NCBI GenBank assembly: GCA_027490195.1
Contig: JAIXYN010000098.1
Coordinates: forward strand, 61,666-125,665
Direction of reading: 5' to 3'
From: Verrucomicrobiaceae bacterium
GTDB taxonomy: Bacteria > Verrucomicrobiota > Verrucomicrobiia > Verrucomicrobiales > Verrucomicrobiaceae
DNA length: 64,000 nucleotides
Part shown: positions 1 through 8,315 of the stretch, in pieces
Numbering within the stretch: position 1 is the first letter of the stretch
Layout of the letters: every line of letters starts with the position of its first letter
Notes under the pieces: generated by a model
Databases searched by the model: none
Told to the model about the DNA's origin: nothing
The model's input: only the letters and a program-made list of their open reading frames with translations
Translations under genes and position numbers: made by a program

Positions 1-1
1 A

Positions 2-160
2 CAGCAGGAGGTCTGTGATCATGTGATGCTGTGGGCACATGCGGCTGAGGCTATTATGGCGAATAGAGACCCCATTCGCTCAGCACGGGGGATGTTCGCT
101 GGCAGCAGGTTAAACGACGCCCTGATGAAACATCGTCAGGAGGAGCGCCGCCGTGGCTGA
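2..160 (+). CDS. Antitoxin C-terminus (partial, runs off window start)
   Basis: The frame is open from the window edge to a TGA at 158-160. The visible 52 residues end in ARGMFAGSRLNDALMKHRQ followed by a very basic tail, like the toxin-binding C-terminus of small antitoxins encoded beside PIN-domain toxins. The following toxin remnant starts at GTG 153 and overlaps this gene by 8 bases, the usual coupling of such pairs. The N-terminal DNA-binding part lies outside the window, so the antitoxin family (AbrB-like or Phd-like) cannot be decided. Confidence 0.5.
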   Translation, partial: QQEVCDHVMLWAHAAEAIMANRDPIRSARGMFAGSRLNDALMKHRQEERRRG

Positions 161-248
161 AGCCATCGTGCTGGACACCTCGGCATGTTTTGCCCTGCTG
201 GAGGATGAAGGCGGTTCGCTGAAACAGAAAATGCTTGCCCCCAAATGA
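153..248 (+). pseudogene. Truncated PIN-domain (VapC-type) toxin
   Basis: A GTG start overlapping the upstream antitoxin opens a 31-residue frame beginning VAEAIVLDTSACFALLEDEG. The LDTSA segment carries the first conserved aspartate of PIN ribonucleases, and the next ten residues also fit the family. The frame then stops at 246-248. VapC proteins are normally about 130 residues and need three or four acidic residues, so this copy cannot be active. Nothing PIN-like continues in another frame before the next operon, so this is a deletion remnant, not a simple frameshift. Confidence 0.55.
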
Positions 249-269
249 AGAACCCGCCATGCCAATTTA

Positions 270-285
270 TGGCATAAACATTGCG
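270..285 (+). promoter_or_regulatory. Sigma-54-like -24/-12 promoter upstream of first ATP-grasp locus
   Basis: TGGCATAAACATTGCG matches the sigma-54 consensus TGGCACGNNNNTTGCW, with GG at 271-272 and GC at 283-284 at the canonical spacing. Transcription would start near 296. That lies downstream of a possible TTG start at 281 and argues for the ATG at 422. A second match with identical GG-to-GC spacing precedes the related locus at 3904. Confidence 0.45.
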
Positions 286-421
286 TTCATCCGACAAATG
301 GGATGCACTGGCGGGATCGATTCGTACTGTCAACATCGTCCCTACAGCCACCTCCAACCCCGCATTGATCTTCCAATCTCAAAGTTCCACCGCCGCTGCT
401 CCCGTTTCCCAACGGGCAGCG

Positions 422-2950
422 ATGTCGCGATTGGATGGTCCTGACGCCCGAGGGCATTACGATGAACTTCGTGATGCCAGCGGCAAAGTGCGGGCGCACT
501 ACGAGCCGGTTATCACGGATCTCACGCGTCGTGATGCCGCCGGCGTCAAACGGCTGGCAGACACCGGACGCCGGCTTCTCGCAGAGCGCGGTGTCACCTT
601 CAACATCTATGATGACAAAGGCATGGACACGCCATGGCACATGGACCCGGTGCCATTTGTCATCTCGGCGCGTGAATGGGAAGGCATCGAGAAGGCGCTG
701 ATTCAGCGTGCAACGTTGCTCAATGCGATTTTGAACGACAGCTATGGCCCGCAGCAGTTGATCCGTGATGGCAGTATGCCTGCGGCCCTCGTGCTTGGCC
801 AGCCCGGCTATCTGCGGCCCTGCCACGGTATCAAACTTCCGAACGCCCAACCGCTTCAGCTCTACGGTGCAGACATCGCTCGTTCGCCCGACGGTCAGTG
901 GTGGGTCATCTCCGACCGCACCCAGATTCCGACCGGCTCTGGCTACGCTTTGGAAAACCGTCTCATCACCTCCAGGCTGCTGCCGGATGTGTTTCGTGAC
1001 GCGCGTGTGCGCCGTCTCGCCAGCTTCTTCCGCCAGATGCAGCAGTCGCTCGCCGCTTTGGCACCTCGTCCGGTGGAAGAGCCGCGCGTCGTCCTGCTGA
1101 CACCCGGCCCGTACAATGAGACCTACTTTGAGCAGGCCTACCTGGCCCGTTATCTGGGGTACACCCTGGTGGAAGGCGAAGACCTCACCGTGCGTGATGA
1201 CCGGGTTTATTTGAAGACACTCAACGGTCTCGAACCCGTGGACGTCATTCTGCGCCGGGTGGATGATGATTTCTGCGATCCGCTGGAGCTGCGCAACGAT
1301 TCCATGCTCGGCGTTCCCGGCCTCGTACGCGCTGTCCGCGCTGGCAATGTGTCCTTGGGAAATGCCCTCGGCTCAGGTCTCGCCGAAGCCCCCGCGATGA
1401 TGGCCTTCCTCCCCGGTTTGTGTCGCAAACTGCTGGGGTCGGAATTGCTCATGCCTTCCGTGGCCACTTGGTGGTGCGGACAGGAACGCCCGCGTGGCGA
1501 GGTTGAAAAAAACCTCGACCGTCTGGTCATCAAAAGCGCCTTCCGGGTGCGTGGGCGTGAGGTCTGCTTTGGCGGGCGCCTCAGCGGTGCCGAGCGTGCC
1601 TCCCTCGCCGAGCGCATGCGCTTTGCCCCGGATCGCTGGGCGGCGCAGGAAAAGATCGCCTTCTCCACCGCACCCACTTGGGAGGACGGGCATCTCGTGC
1701 ACAAGCCGGTAAGTGTGCGGGTTTACCTCGTCGCCACCAAGGACGGCTACATGGTCATGCCCGGCGCACTCACGCGCGTCGCCGCCTCCATGGATTCCCC
1801 TCTGGTATCCATGCAGAAGGGTGGCACCAGCAAAGACACCTGGGTGCTCAGTGAAGGGCCCGTGGAAAACGTCACGCTGCTATCCAGCACCAGCACTCCG
1901 GTGGAACTCCGCCGTACCGGCCACAATCTGGGCAGTCGTGTTGCCAATCATCTCTACTGGCTCGGTCGCTACGCCGAGCGTGCTGAATCCAGCGCCCGCC
2001 TCCTGCGCTCCACTCTCCTGCGCTGCTCTCCAGAAAGCGGCATGAGCGAAACTCCCCTCCTGCTTCCCTTGCTAGAGGCATTGAAGAGTCTCGCCGTTCT
2101 GGATGATGTGCCAGATGCCGCCTCGCTCGCCTCCCAGCAGGAGCAGCTCGAAGCCCGGCTGCTCGAAGCCATCTTTGATGCCAATCATCCCACCAGCATC
2201 CGCTCCAATGTGTCGCACATTCAGCGCATCGGAGTCTTGCTCCGGGACCGCATTTCAGTCGATACCTGGCGCGTCATCAGCCAGCTTGGCGATGCACTTG
2301 ACGCTTACGACAACACCCCGAGCGTCACGCCCATGTCGGACGCGCTGAACGTCCTCACCCGCATCATCCTCGAACTCGCCTCCTTCCATGGCCTGGCCAA
2401 GGAAAACATGACACGCGCCCAGGGCTGGATGTTCATGGACATGGGCCATCGCATCGAGCGCACCGTGTACATTTGCGAGCTTCTGCGTGCCGGTCTCCGC
2501 AGCGCCGATGCTGAAAACCCCAGCTTGCTGGAAGCCATTCTAGAGGTGGGTGACAGCACCATCACCTATCGCAATCGCTACAGCCTTCTCCCTCAGCTCG
2601 CCGCCGTGTATGATCTGCTCATGCTCGACGAACTGAATCCTCGCGGCCTGCGCTTCCAGTTTGAGCGCATCCGCCAGCAGTTCAAGCATCTGCCCCATGA
2701 GCTCAATTCAGCGGTGCTCACTCCGGCGATGCGCGTGTTTTTGGAAAACCACACCCGCCTGCAGTTGTGTGATCCCACCGAGCTCGCCCGTGTCGAGCCA
2801 GGCGCTTGGGCCCAGACCCAGGTGGCCAAACTACTCACCCAGCTCATCGAGGCCATGCCAGTCCTCAATGATGCGCTGACCGCAGGGTACTTCGCACATT
2901 CCACCATCAGCAGCAGCGATGATGCTCCTGCTGACACACCGTCTCCGTGA
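422..2950 (+). CDS. Fused circularly permuted ATP-grasp / alpha-E domain protein
   Basis: A protein of 842 aa. The first ~470 residues match the circularly permuted ATP-grasp family (once DUF404/DUF407) and align throughout with the stand-alone ATP-grasp at 3904, sharing for example the VLTPGxYNxxYFEQ-like stretch and the RRVDDDFCDPLELRNDS segment. From about residue 495 (SRVANHLYWLGRYAERAESSARLL) it is an alpha-E helical domain, paralogous to the gene at 5395. This family is predicted to ligate amino acids or modify peptides; no substrate is known. I chose ATG 422 because it aligns with the start of the paralogue and lies after the predicted promoter. A small hairpin (401-416) sits just before it. 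The stop overlaps the next gene, so the two are translationally coupled. Confidence 0.85.
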   Translation: MSRLDGPDARGHYDELRDASGKVRAHYEPVITDLTRRDAAGVKRLADTGRRLLAERGVTFNIYDDKGMDTPWHMDPVPFVISAREWEGIEKALIQRATLLNAILNDSYGPQQLIRDGSMPAALVLGQPGYLRPCHGIKLPNAQPLQLYGADIARSPDGQWWVISDRTQIPTGSGYALENRLITSRLLPDVFRDARVRRLASFFRQMQQSLAALAPRPVEEPRVVLLTPGPYNETYFEQAYLARYLGYTLVEGEDLTVRDDRVYLKTLNGLEPVDVILRRVDDDFCDPLELRNDSMLGVPGLVRAVRAGNVSLGNALGSGLAEAPAMMAFLPGLCRKLLGSELLMPSVATWWCGQERPRGEVEKNLDRLVIKSAFRVRGREVCFGGRLSGAERASLAERMRFAPDRWAAQEKIAFSTAPTWEDGHLVHKPVSVRVYLVATKDGYMVMPGALTRVAASMDSPLVSMQKGGTSKDTWVLSEGPVENVTLLSSTSTPVELRRTGHNLGSRVANHLYWLGRYAERAESSARLLRSTLLRCSPESGMSETPLLLPLLEALKSLAVLDDVPDAASLASQQEQLEARLLEAIFDANHPTSIRSNVSHIQRIGVLLRDRISVDTWRVISQLGDALDAYDNTPSVTPMSDALNVLTRIILELASFHGLAKENMTRAQGWMFMDMGHRIERTVYICELLRAGLRSADAENPSLLEAILEVGDSTITYRNRYSLLPQLAAVYDLLMLDELNPRGLRFQFERIRQQFKHLPHELNSAVLTPAMRVFLENHTRLQLCDPTELARVEPGAWAQTQVAKLLTQLIEAMPVLNDALTAGYFAHSTISSSDDAPADTPSP

Positions 2951-3828
2951 TGAAATACCGCATCACTCATCGCACGACGTATGTTTACAGCTCGCGGGTG
3001 GTCGTGTCGCACCATGCCGCGCGTCTGCGGCCGCGCGATACCGAAACACAGCGCTGCCAGGAATTCAGCCTCAGCTTTGACCCGGAACCCGATCTGCTCA
3101 CGGAGCATACCGATTCCTTTGGCAATCTGGTTTCCTGCTTCTCGGTGCAGAAGCTCCACAAGCAATTTGAAGTGATCTCGCGCAGCCTCGTTTCATTGAC
3201 GCCGGTGTTGCAGCCCGATCCCCTTCAGACACCGCCTTGGGAGAGTGTGGCCGCGATGTTCCGTGACCCCGTGGCCGTGGATCTACTGGATCCCTGCCAG
3301 TTCGTCTTCGGCAGTCCGCTGCTGATTCATGAAATGCCGCTGCGTGAATTTGCTCTGCCAAGTTTCACCAAAGGCCGCCCCGTGTTGGCCGCCACCGCCG
3401 ATCTCTGCCGCCGCATCTATCGTGAGTTTGTGTTTGATCCGAAGGCCACCACGATCAGCACGCCACTGAACGAAGTGCTGGAGAAAAAGCGCGGTGTCTG
3501 CCAGGACTTCGCGCATCTCGCCATCGCCAGCCTGCGCGCCATGGGCCTTCCCGCACGCTACATCAGCGGCTACCTGCGCACGCATCCGCCCGCAGGCAAA
3601 CCGCGCCTCCAGGGGGTTGATGCCTCGCATGCCTGGGCCTCCTGCTTTGTGCCCGGCTTTGGCTGGGTGGATTTCGACCCCACCAACAACTGCTTTACCT
3701 CGCTGGACCACATCACCGTGGCCATCGGTCGTGATTTCTCGGATGTCAGCCCCGTACGTGGCATCATCACCGGCGGTGGCAGGCACACCGTCGGCGTTGG
3801 CGTGGATGTCGAACCGGTGGTCTCCTGA
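2950..3828 (+). CDS. Transglutaminase-like cysteine peptidase/transferase (locus 1)
   Basis: A protein of 292 aa with the bacterial transglutaminase N-terminal beta domain (MKYRITHRTTYVYSS) and a transglutaminase core. Predicted catalytic residues are Cys184 in GVCQDFAH, His227 in DASHAW and Asp243 in VDFDPTNN. It overlaps the stop of the ATP-grasp/alpha-E gene; ATG 2950 is preferred, with a GTG three bases upstream as the alternative. There is no signal peptide, so it probably acts in the cytoplasm. This family habitually neighbours alpha-E and permuted ATP-grasp genes and is thought to cleave or transfer the peptide product. It is paralogous to the gene at 6495. Confidence 0.88.
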   Translation: MKYRITHRTTYVYSSRVVVSHHAARLRPRDTETQRCQEFSLSFDPEPDLLTEHTDSFGNLVSCFSVQKLHKQFEVISRSLVSLTPVLQPDPLQTPPWESVAAMFRDPVAVDLLDPCQFVFGSPLLIHEMPLREFALPSFTKGRPVLAATADLCRRIYREFVFDPKATTISTPLNEVLEKKRGVCQDFAHLAIASLRAMGLPARYISGYLRTHPPAGKPRLQGVDASHAWASCFVPGFGWVDFDPTNNCFTSLDHITVAIGRDFSDVSPVRGIITGGGRHTVGVGVDVEPVVS

Positions 3829-3872
3829 TCAAGACCCTCCAGCCGATGCCATTTTCAAAGACTTTCAAACTC

Positions 3873-3889
3873 TGGCACAGGCCCTGCTA
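3873..3889 (+). promoter_or_regulatory. Sigma-54-like -24/-12 promoter upstream of second ATP-grasp locus
   Basis: TGGCACAGGCCCTGCTA fits the sigma-54 consensus closely: GG at 3874-3875 and GC at 3886-3887 with exact spacing. Transcription would begin around 3898, only about six bases before the ATG at 3904. No Shine-Dalgarno sequence is visible, so the message may be nearly leaderless. Confidence 0.45.
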
Positions 3890-3903
3890 TATTATATCAC
3901 CTC

Positions 3904-5385
3904 ATGTCGTCACTGTTTAACGACTACCAACCAGAGGGCTTCTTCGACGAAGTGTTTTCCAAATCCGGGAAAGCACGTCCGCACTACGGAGCCATGCTTG
4001 ATAGTATAGGTTCACTCACCCCATCCGATTATTCCACGCGCCAAAAAGCCGTGGATGCCGCGTTCCTTCGCCAAGGCGTGACATTCACTGTCTATGGTGA
4101 CGATCAAGGGACGGAACGTATTTTTCCTTTCGACCTCATGCCGCGCATCATACCGCAGCGTGAATGGGAGACCATTGAGGCCGGGCTCATCCAGCGCATC
4201 ACCGCGCTGAACCTCTTCCTCAACGACATCTATCACGGCCAGAAGATCATCACAGACAAGGCAGTGCCTGCGGAGCTCGTGCTCACTGCCTCTCATTACC
4301 GGCCAGAGTTTCGTGGGATCAAAGTGCCGCACGGCATCTACATCCATATCTGCGGCACCGACCTCGTGCGCGATGGCAAGGGCGACTACTACGTGCTCGA
4401 AGACAACGGTCGCTGCCCTTCGGGTGCCTCCTACATGCTGGAAAACCGCAATGCCATGAAGCGCGCCTTCCCCGGCCTGCTGCAGCAGCTGCCCGTGCGC
4501 CCGGTGGATGCCTACGGCTCCATGCTGCGTGAAACCCTCGCGCATCTCGCCCCCAGCGGCGTCCTTGATCCCGCCATCGTGGTCCTCACGCCCGGCATCT
4601 ACAACAGCGCCTACTTCGAGCACTGCTACCTCGCCAAGCAGATGGGCGTGCCGATTGTTGAAGGCCGCGATCTCATTCTCCGCAATGACCGCGTATTCAT
4701 GCGCACCACCAAAGGTCTGGAGCAGGTGCACGTCATCTATCGCCGCATTGACGACGATTTCCTCGATCCCCAGGTCTTCCGCAAAGACTCCCTTCTCGGC
4801 GTGCCCGGCATCATCAATGCGTATCGCAAAGGCAACGTCGCCCTCGCCAACTCCATCGGTACCGGTGTCGCCGACGACAAGGCGGTCTATGCGCTCGTGC
4901 CCAAGATGATCAAATACTACCTCGATCAGGATCCCATCCTGCCGAACGTGGAAACGTTTCTGGGCGTTGAACCCAAAGAATGCTCCTACATCCTCGACAA
5001 TCTCGACAAGCTGGTGGTCAAAGCGGTCAATGAGTCCGGCGGTTACGGCATGCTCATGGGACCGCACGCTTCGAAAAAAGAGCGCGCCGAATTTGGCGAG
5101 CGCATCAAGAGCAACCCGCGCAACTACATCGCGCAGCCCGTGCTCCAGCTCTCCCGCCACCCGGTTTTCGTCGATGATCATTTCGAAGGACGTCACATTG
5201 ACCTTCGTCCTTATGTTTTGTGCGGTGATCGGGTGCGCGTCGTTCCTGGCGGTCTTACCCGCGTGGCGCTCAAAAAAGGCTCGCTCGTCGTGAATTCCTC
5301 CCAAGGCGGCGGCAGCAAGGACACCTGGGTGCTCTGGGATGACCCCCTCGACATGCCTGCCGAAACCACCCCACCCGCCGCCTGA
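3904..5385 (+). CDS. Circularly permuted ATP-grasp protein (stand-alone)
   Basis: A protein of 493 aa covering the whole permuted ATP-grasp fold, with the family stretches VLEDNGRCPSGASYMLENR, VVLTPGIYNSAYFEH and RRIDDDFLDPQVFRKDS. It corresponds to the first half of the fused gene at 422. It is the first gene of a compact operon with the alpha-E gene (9-bp gap) and a transglutaminase (32-bp gap). By family it is predicted to use ATP to make an amide bond, probably ligating amino acids to a peptide. The substrate cannot be read from the sequence. Confidence 0.88.
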   Translation: MSSLFNDYQPEGFFDEVFSKSGKARPHYGAMLDSIGSLTPSDYSTRQKAVDAAFLRQGVTFTVYGDDQGTERIFPFDLMPRIIPQREWETIEAGLIQRITALNLFLNDIYHGQKIITDKAVPAELVLTASHYRPEFRGIKVPHGIYIHICGTDLVRDGKGDYYVLEDNGRCPSGASYMLENRNAMKRAFPGLLQQLPVRPVDAYGSMLRETLAHLAPSGVLDPAIVVLTPGIYNSAYFEHCYLAKQMGVPIVEGRDLILRNDRVFMRTTKGLEQVHVIYRRIDDDFLDPQVFRKDSLLGVPGIINAYRKGNVALANSIGTGVADDKAVYALVPKMIKYYLDQDPILPNVETFLGVEPKECSYILDNLDKLVVKAVNESGGYGMLMGPHASKKERAEFGERIKSNPRNYIAQPVLQLSRHPVFVDDHFEGRHIDLRPYVLCGDRVRVVPGGLTRVALKKGSLVVNSSQGGGSKDTWVLWDDPLDMPAETTPPAA

Positions 5386-5394
5386 TCACACGCC

Positions 5395-6462
5395 ATGCTT
5401 AGCCGAGTCGCAGACAGCATTTACTGGATGGCACGCTACGTAGAGCGTGCGGAAAACCTCTCACGCCTCCTGCTTTCCACCCAGGACCTCCTGCTGGATG
5501 CCGGAGCCGAGGGCGTCGATGAAGCGCAGTTCTGGCAGCCTCTGCTCGCCACCACGGGTGACGAAGAGGCCTACTCCAAGCTGCACAAGAAAATCAAAGG
5601 CAAGGACGTCACCGAATTCCTCGCCCTGCGTGCCGACAATCCGAATTCGATGCTCAACAGCATCCGGGCTGCCCGTGAAAACGCGCGCACCGTTCGGGAT
5701 CAGATCTCCGATGAAATCTGGGAGTCGCTGAACTCCTTGCGGCTCTTCGTCGAATCCGCCGAAGGCAAGGCCATGCATCGCACCCAGAGCGCCGCCTTTT
5801 ACGAGCGCGTGCTCCGTGGTTCCTATCAGTTCCAAGGCATCGCAGATTCCACCACCCCACGTGGTGAGATCTGGCATTTCCTCCGTCTCGGCACCTGCTT
5901 GGAGCGTGCAGACAAAATGTCCCGCCTGCTGGACACCTGCTCCGGCCTCTCCCTCGAACTGCCGCCTCACGCGCAGGCCCGTCCTTTGCGCTGGGCCGCC
6001 CTGCTGCGCTCCTGTTCTGCTTGGCATGCCTTCCAGGCCCATCACCGCCGCCTGGAACCTTCCAAAATCATCGCCTATCTCCTGCTCGACGAAACCTTCC
6101 CGCGCTCCATCGCCTGTTGTGTCGCAGAAGCTGAATCCGCCTTGAAGTCTCTTTGCGCAGATGCCGGGCTCAAAGGCATGCCTTTGCCCCTGCGCCACGT
6201 GGGCCGCTTGCGCGCAGATCTGGCGTACACCACGGTTGAAGAAGTGCTCGCCGCCGGCCTGCATGAATACATCGACGATCTTCAGCTTCGCTTGAATCAG
6301 ATCGGCGAGGCCATCTTTCAGACCTTCGTATTGCATGCCGAACTTTCGCAATTGAGCGACGACGATGCCCCGGTGGATAGCGCTTCCGCAGGTGCCTACC
6401 ATGCCCCCGTGAACGAAGACCTCCAGGTTCAGCAGCAACAGCAGCAACAACAACAGCAGTAA
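5395..6462 (+). CDS. Alpha-E domain protein with C-terminal polyglutamine tail
   Basis: A protein of 355 aa starting MLSRVADSIYWMARYVERAENLSRLL, the diagnostic start of the all-helical alpha-E family (once DUF403). Alpha-E proteins travel with permuted ATP-grasp enzymes and transglutaminases as inferred partners; no biochemical role is established. The last ten residues are all glutamine, written with a mixture of CAG and CAA codons, immediately before the stop. The fused paralogue at 422 lacks such a tail. The gene lies between the ATP-grasp and transglutaminase genes of one operon. Confidence 0.85.
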   Translation: MLSRVADSIYWMARYVERAENLSRLLLSTQDLLLDAGAEGVDEAQFWQPLLATTGDEEAYSKLHKKIKGKDVTEFLALRADNPNSMLNSIRAARENARTVRDQISDEIWESLNSLRLFVESAEGKAMHRTQSAAFYERVLRGSYQFQGIADSTTPRGEIWHFLRLGTCLERADKMSRLLDTCSGLSLELPPHAQARPLRWAALLRSCSAWHAFQAHHRRLEPSKIIAYLLLDETFPRSIACCVAEAESALKSLCADAGLKGMPLPLRHVGRLRADLAYTTVEEVLAAGLHEYIDDLQLRLNQIGEAIFQTFVLHAELSQLSDDDAPVDSASAGAYHAPVNEDLQVQQQQQQQQQQ

Positions 6463-6494
6463 CCACATCCTAGGCAACTTCTGCTGCGTGCTCC

Positions 6495-7346
6495 ATGCGA
6501 TTCCGTGTCTTCCATCGCACGCGCTACGTTTACCGGGCTGCCGTGCGTGACAGCTACAATGAAGTGCGGTTGCGCCCCGTCACCGACGACAAATCACGCC
6601 TCGAGTTCTTCCTGCTCAACGTCAAGCCCCCTGCACGGCTACAGCACTTTCGGGACAACTGGCTCAACTACGTCCACTACTTCGACATCCAGGAGCCGCA
6701 CACGGATCTGGTCATCGAGGCGCAATCAACGATCAACACCACCAATCCCTTCAAAGATGGCAAGCCGCTTGGAGTGCCCTTTGAAGCGCTCAAAAGCGAA
6801 GTGGACGAAATGATTGCACTCTTTCTGGGAGACAGCCGCTATATCGCGGTCACTCCGGAAGTCTGGCGGCTGGGCATCGACATCCGCAACGACAGCAACG
6901 ACGTTTTTGAAACCGCCGAGGCAGTCATGCACCACATCTTTCGTGAGTGGAGCTACTCGCCCAGCACCACCACCGCCTCCACGCACATGAACGAGGTCCT
7001 GCAGAAGAAGCAGGGCGTCTGCCAGGACTTTGCCCACCTCATGATCGGCATCTGCCGCTCGTTGGGCATTCCCGCGCGCTACGTCAGCGGTTATCTCTAC
7101 AACGGTCCTGATTCCCACCTGCGCGGTGCCCAAGCTTCCCACGCCTGGTGTGAGGTCCACGTCCCGGGGAAAGGCTGGTTCGGCCTCGACCCCACCAACG
7201 ACACCCTGGCCGATGAACGTCACATCTTGATCGCCACCGGGCGTGATTACCACGATGCCGCCCCCATCTCCGGCCACTTCGACGGACCACCCGGAGCGAC
7301 AGCGGCCCTTCAGGTCGAACTCGAAGTGCGGCGCTTGGATGCATAA
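6495..7346 (+). CDS. Transglutaminase-like cysteine peptidase/transferase (locus 2)
   Basis: A protein of 283 aa, paralogous to the gene at 2950. It has the beta-rich N-terminal domain (MRFRVFHRTRYVYRAAV) and a transglutaminase core with predicted catalytic Cys176 (GVCQDFAH), His216 (ASHAW) and Asp232 (GLDPTND). No signal peptide is visible. It closes the operon begun at 3904, and the next gene, kdsA, is separated by an untranslated gap. Its role is likely paired with the ATP-grasp and alpha-E proteins in peptide synthesis or trimming, inferred from conserved neighbourhood only. Confidence 0.88.
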   Translation: MRFRVFHRTRYVYRAAVRDSYNEVRLRPVTDDKSRLEFFLLNVKPPARLQHFRDNWLNYVHYFDIQEPHTDLVIEAQSTINTTNPFKDGKPLGVPFEALKSEVDEMIALFLGDSRYIAVTPEVWRLGIDIRNDSNDVFETAEAVMHHIFREWSYSPSTTTASTHMNEVLQKKQGVCQDFAHLMIGICRSLGIPARYVSGYLYNGPDSHLRGAQASHAWCEVHVPGKGWFGLDPTNDTLADERHILIATGRDYHDAAPISGHFDGPPGATAALQVELEVRRLDA

Positions 7347-7478
7347 TTCCTCCGTGATTCTTCCGTTGTCTTTCCCCCCTCTTTCGCTACATTTATAACA
7401 GTAGCGGGCCGCGCAACGGGGTTGGAAATCTTCAAAACCGATTCTGGAGCGAGGCTCACAGAATCAATATACAGTTTT

Positions 7479-8315
7479 ATGGGGTTGTTCTCTCTTCCGG
7501 TGGTGAAAATTGGGTCAGTGTCCATGGATGGCACGGAACCGGTACTGATGCTTGGCCCTTGCGTGATCGAGAGCGAGGACTTCATTTGGAGCGTGGCCGA
7601 AAAGCTGGGTGCCATGGCGCAGCAGCACGGCTGGCGCTGGATTTTCAAAGCCTCCTACGACAAGGCCAACCGCAGCGCCATTTCGTCCTATCGCGGACTC
7701 GGCTGTGAGGCCGGTTGCAAACTCCTGGCCCAGATCGGTGCGAAACTCGGCGTGCCAGTGACCACCGACGTCCACAGCGTCGAGGAAGTCAAACAAGCGG
7801 CCGAACACATCGACCTGCTGCAAATCCCCGCCTTTCTCTGCCGCCAGACCGATCTGATCGTTGCCGCCGGTGAATCCGGCCGCGCGGTGAATGTCAAAAA
7901 GGGTCAGTTCCTGGCCCCATGGGACGTGCGCAACATTGCTGACAAACTGGCCAGCGTCGGTTGCCAGAATTTCATGTTCACCGAGCGCGGCACCACCTTT
8001 GGCTACAACAACCTCGTCGCCGACATGCGCTCCCTCTACTGGATGCGGGAACTCGGCTACCGCGTAGTCATGGATGCCACCCACAGCGTTCAGCGTCCCG
8101 GCGGTCTCGGCACCGCGACCGGTGGCGATGGCAAACTGGCCCCGGTGCTCGCACGCGCTGCCGTGGCCACAGGATGCGACGGTGTGTTCATGGAAACTCA
8201 CCCTGATCCGGCCAATGCCTTTTCAGACGGCCCCAACCAAATCCCACTTTCGAACATTGCCGAAGTGGTGGAAACCTTGCGCAAGATTCATGGCCTCGTT
8301 CGTGACATCACTTGA
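7479..8315 (+). CDS. kdsA: 3-deoxy-8-phosphooctulonate synthase (Kdo-8-P synthase)
   Basis: A protein of 278 aa. It condenses phosphoenolpyruvate with arabinose 5-phosphate to give Kdo-8-phosphate, the precursor of the inner-core sugar of lipopolysaccharide. Typical segments include VLMLGPCVIESEDF near the start, FKASYDKANRSAISSYRG, and the HSVQRPGG stretch. ATG 7479 was chosen because family members begin just before this beta-strand. A TTG at 7422 would add 19 residues that look non-homologous. Its 3' end overlaps the lptC-like gene, which places Kdo synthesis and LPS export in one transcription unit. Confidence 0.93.
   Translation: MGLFSLPVVKIGSVSMDGTEPVLMLGPCVIESEDFIWSVAEKLGAMAQQHGWRWIFKASYDKANRSAISSYRGLGCEAGCKLLAQIGAKLGVPVTTDVHSVEEVKQAAEHIDLLQIPAFLCRQTDLIVAAGESGRAVNVKKGQFLAPWDVRNIADKLASVGCQNFMFTERGTTFGYNNLVADMRSLYWMRELGYRVVMDATHSVQRPGGLGTATGGDGKLAPVLARAAVATGCDGVFMETHPDPANAFSDGPNQIPLSNIAEVVETLRKIHGLVRDIT

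Noticed and set aside
281..421. N-terminal extension of the ATP-grasp/alpha-E protein from TTG 281
   Set aside because: The extension overlaps the predicted promoter and does not align with the paralogue at 3904, whose start matches ATG 422.
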